This document shows, piece after piece, positions 61,972 through 64,000 of a DNA stretch of 64,000 nt (positions within the stretch are counted from its first letter, which is position 1; every line of letters begins with the position of its first letter). The stretch is from Callipepla californica brunnescens (taxonomy: Eukaryota; Chordata; Aves; Galliformes; Odontophoridae), in NCBI GenBank assembly GCA_023055505.1, contig JALIRH010000003.1, positions 30,940,842 to 31,004,841 of the forward strand, written 5' to 3'. The translations under genes and the position numbers were made by a program. Below the pieces are notes generated by a model, which was given only the letters and a program-made list of their open reading frames with translations, was not told the origin of the DNA and did no database searches.

Positions 61972-64000
61972 AAATTCCACCTCTTTTCTATATCACTCAG
62001 TCCCTCCTCTGATCCCAGTGTCTCCCTTCTTTGAACCTTGGTGCAAATCTTTCATGCCCTCGGTGCATGAACCAGTACACAGTGCTGGCAATGGTGCTGC
62101 TGTTACCCGCACTGCAGGTGCTACCTGCTCCTGTAGAGGGATGGGAGTCCCTGTTTCAGCTCTGTGATGAGAGTGGCCTTGATTCACCTTGCTCTTGCAC
62201 TCTCCCACTGATTTTCACAATGTGTTTGAACATTTAATGCCTTGGAGCTCACTTGCCTGTTTTTTTATGAAACAAATCTGAAGTCGAGGTGCTTTTCATA
62301 AACTCTAGTCAAACGTACATGTTAGCTAATGAATACTTAGTTGTAAGAAGGGTCTTCAAAACCCTTTACTGTGAAGCTGACCCCCATGAATGCTAGCAGG
62401 TACTGCTGATGGATGTGGTGTCAATGAACTCATGACTAGTCCCAGGAAGCAGAGGGCAGTGCTGTATAGAGGTACACTGCCATATCTACATGGCAGCTGC
62501 AAGTAAATATTAGGTGATCCACGAATTCTTGTGGTTTTCCCTGAGTTACCTCCCCAAGATTTCCTATTAGCATGTCAATACTTGCCAGAGATAATCATCT
62601 CAGATATGTGACTCTGTGTTGCCAGTTCAAGTCTATGGATGTAGTGGGAATAGAAGGAAGCTTAGCCTTTGCCTGCACTGTGAAAATGTTGCTTCCTGCA
62701 CCCAGAGCACTGTACTGTGGATTGCCATGAGCCACAGAACTTGCAGCTTGTTGGACTAGCTGGTGTGCTTGTTGTATATCTTGTGATGCAAACGTATTTG
62801 TATGAAGCACAAGAGGTAAGATTAAGGGTTGGGTGCTGTGATTTCCTAGTGTTTCTACTCAGTACATATGGTAAGCCCTGACCATCACCACTGTTTTCTG
62901 CAAAATGTAAGTATTAATAGAATCTAATAATAGCAACAGAGATGTTTCTATCTGCATTCACAAGTTCCTTTGGGAGAACAGATAAGCAGTGTGAGTATCA
63001 AAGTCAGAACTAGAAAAAACTTGCTTGGGTTTCTGATTTACTGGAAAAATGTGAGAGTCAGCGTTGGGAAAATATGGAGATATTCACATGACTGTCTGTT
63101 TTGGCATGCACTTTCTACAGAAGAAAACAGATTGAGCCAACATGATGAATGAATCATTTCAAATCACTAGAGGGCAAAGCTGAAAAGACTGTAACTTCAA
63201 GTTGCAACCTGCAATCATCCACACTTTTGCACTGCTAAACCACATGGGATGCCTTAAATTCACTGCAGCTTTATAGTGGTGGTATGACTTCAATGTCAAT
63301 GGGTATTTGAAACTTAATCTACTGTAAATAAGGGAAGAAAGTAATAACTATAACATCTTAAATATACTGATGTACAAATATACTAATTAGTCCATAAAAG
63401 TTTTCACATACAATGGGTGTGAAATAACTTGGCCATGCATTTCTGACAAACTCACATTTCCATGTTGCACTCCTACTATTACAACCAGTCAGTAGTAATG
63501 CGTGACCTGTGCAGCCAACCAGGCAGCCTCCTGTTTGCATGCACCAGTGAAAGCAATGATCTTCAGCTGACTGTTCTGCTTACTTTAAAGCTGACAGAAA
63601 GAGGAGGATGTGTCTTTGAATACACTGCACTTCAGTCATCCATTGGTGTAAGTCTTTGAATGCACTGCATTTCTATCACCAACTGTGCCTCCAGGAGCAC
63701 TGTCCTGCTTGCCTGTCCCCCTGGCCTGCTTGGCCAGATCTCATGCTCTGCAGATCTAAATGCTTTGTATCCCACAGACACAGAATTGAAGCGTCTTCCA
63801 CTTCAGAAAGAGCACAGCAAAGCAGGAGTTTTCTAGCTGTAACCTCAACAGTGTGCAGGGAGAGAAGAGAAAAATAGGTTCTGTTAAGTCATGCTGCTGG
63901 TAACAACACCAAATAGGTGACAACTGAGGAAAATGTGAGTTCTGGTAGCAAAAGCACTAACAACCCCTGCTGCTACATCCACTTGCTGCTGCCCTCCTGT
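61972..64000. other. Noncoding DNA, no gene recognised
   Basis: Two kilobases after the last CR1 with no recognisable gene, RNA or transposon. Only short chance frames are seen. A 40-bp imperfect tandem duplication lies at 63612-63691. Confidence 0.6.
63612..63691. repeat. 40-bp imperfect tandem duplication
   Basis: GTCTTTGAATACACTGCACT at 63612 recurs as GTCTTTGAATGCACTGCATT at 63652. The similarity continues with more mismatches through TCATCCATTGG against TCACCAACTGT. The period is 40 bp with two copies, and the second half is more diverged than the first. Confidence 0.75.

Noticed and set aside
1..64000. CRISPR arrays, operons, phage or bacterial mobile elements
   Set aside because: No regularly spaced repeats, ribosome-binding-site-led gene trains or prokaryotic genes are present. 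CR1 and the ERVL LTR place the DNA in a bird nuclear genome.

Overview
The window reads as vertebrate nuclear DNA, almost certainly from a bird. The direct evidence is four 5'-truncated CR1 LINEs (26745-27158, 31716-32187, 57080-57236 and 61266-61971). They carry the avian CR1 3' hallmarks: a reverse-transcriptase ORF ending in NLV-stop or CNLG-stop, a short 3' UTR with a TTCCAAC box, and a terminal ATTCTRTG octamer repeat instead of a poly(A) tail. A solo ERVL-class LTR of a type common in bird genomes lies at 11095-11601 on the minus strand, flanked by a 5-bp near-perfect target-site duplication. The overall composition is AT-rich and visibly CpG-poor, and interspersed repeats are sparse, as expected of an avian intergenic or intronic region. 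I cannot name the species.

Layout: 1-11094 is unique-looking noncoding DNA with simple repeats. 11095-11601 is the solo LTR. 11602-26744 is noncoding, with poly(A) runs, purine tracts and an AAT microsatellite. 26745-27158 is a CR1. 27159-31715 is noncoding and holds the longest open frame of the window (171 codons from ATG, ending at 28248), an A-rich tract just after it, and a 59-bp tandem duplication. 31716-32187 is the best preserved CR1, with 127 uninterrupted codons. 32188-57079 is a long noncoding stretch with microsatellites, including a TA/CA/TG compound repeat at 38724 and a CA repeat at 55470. 57080-57236 is a short CR1 tail. 61266-61971 is the longest CR1, with a perfect inverted repeat at its 5' junction. 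A 40-bp imperfect tandem duplication lies at 63612-63691.

I found no host protein-coding exon, tRNA, rRNA, snRNA or CRISPR array that I can support. The open frames scattered through the window are short, lack recognisable domains, often need a non-ATG start, and look like chance frames in AT-rich DNA. The window is best described as a gene desert or the inside of a large intron. I see no convincing previously undescribed system. The points most worth a check are the unexplained 171-codon ORF with its A-rich 3' flank, the fold-back junction of the last CR1, the intact CR1 reading frame and the local tandem duplications.
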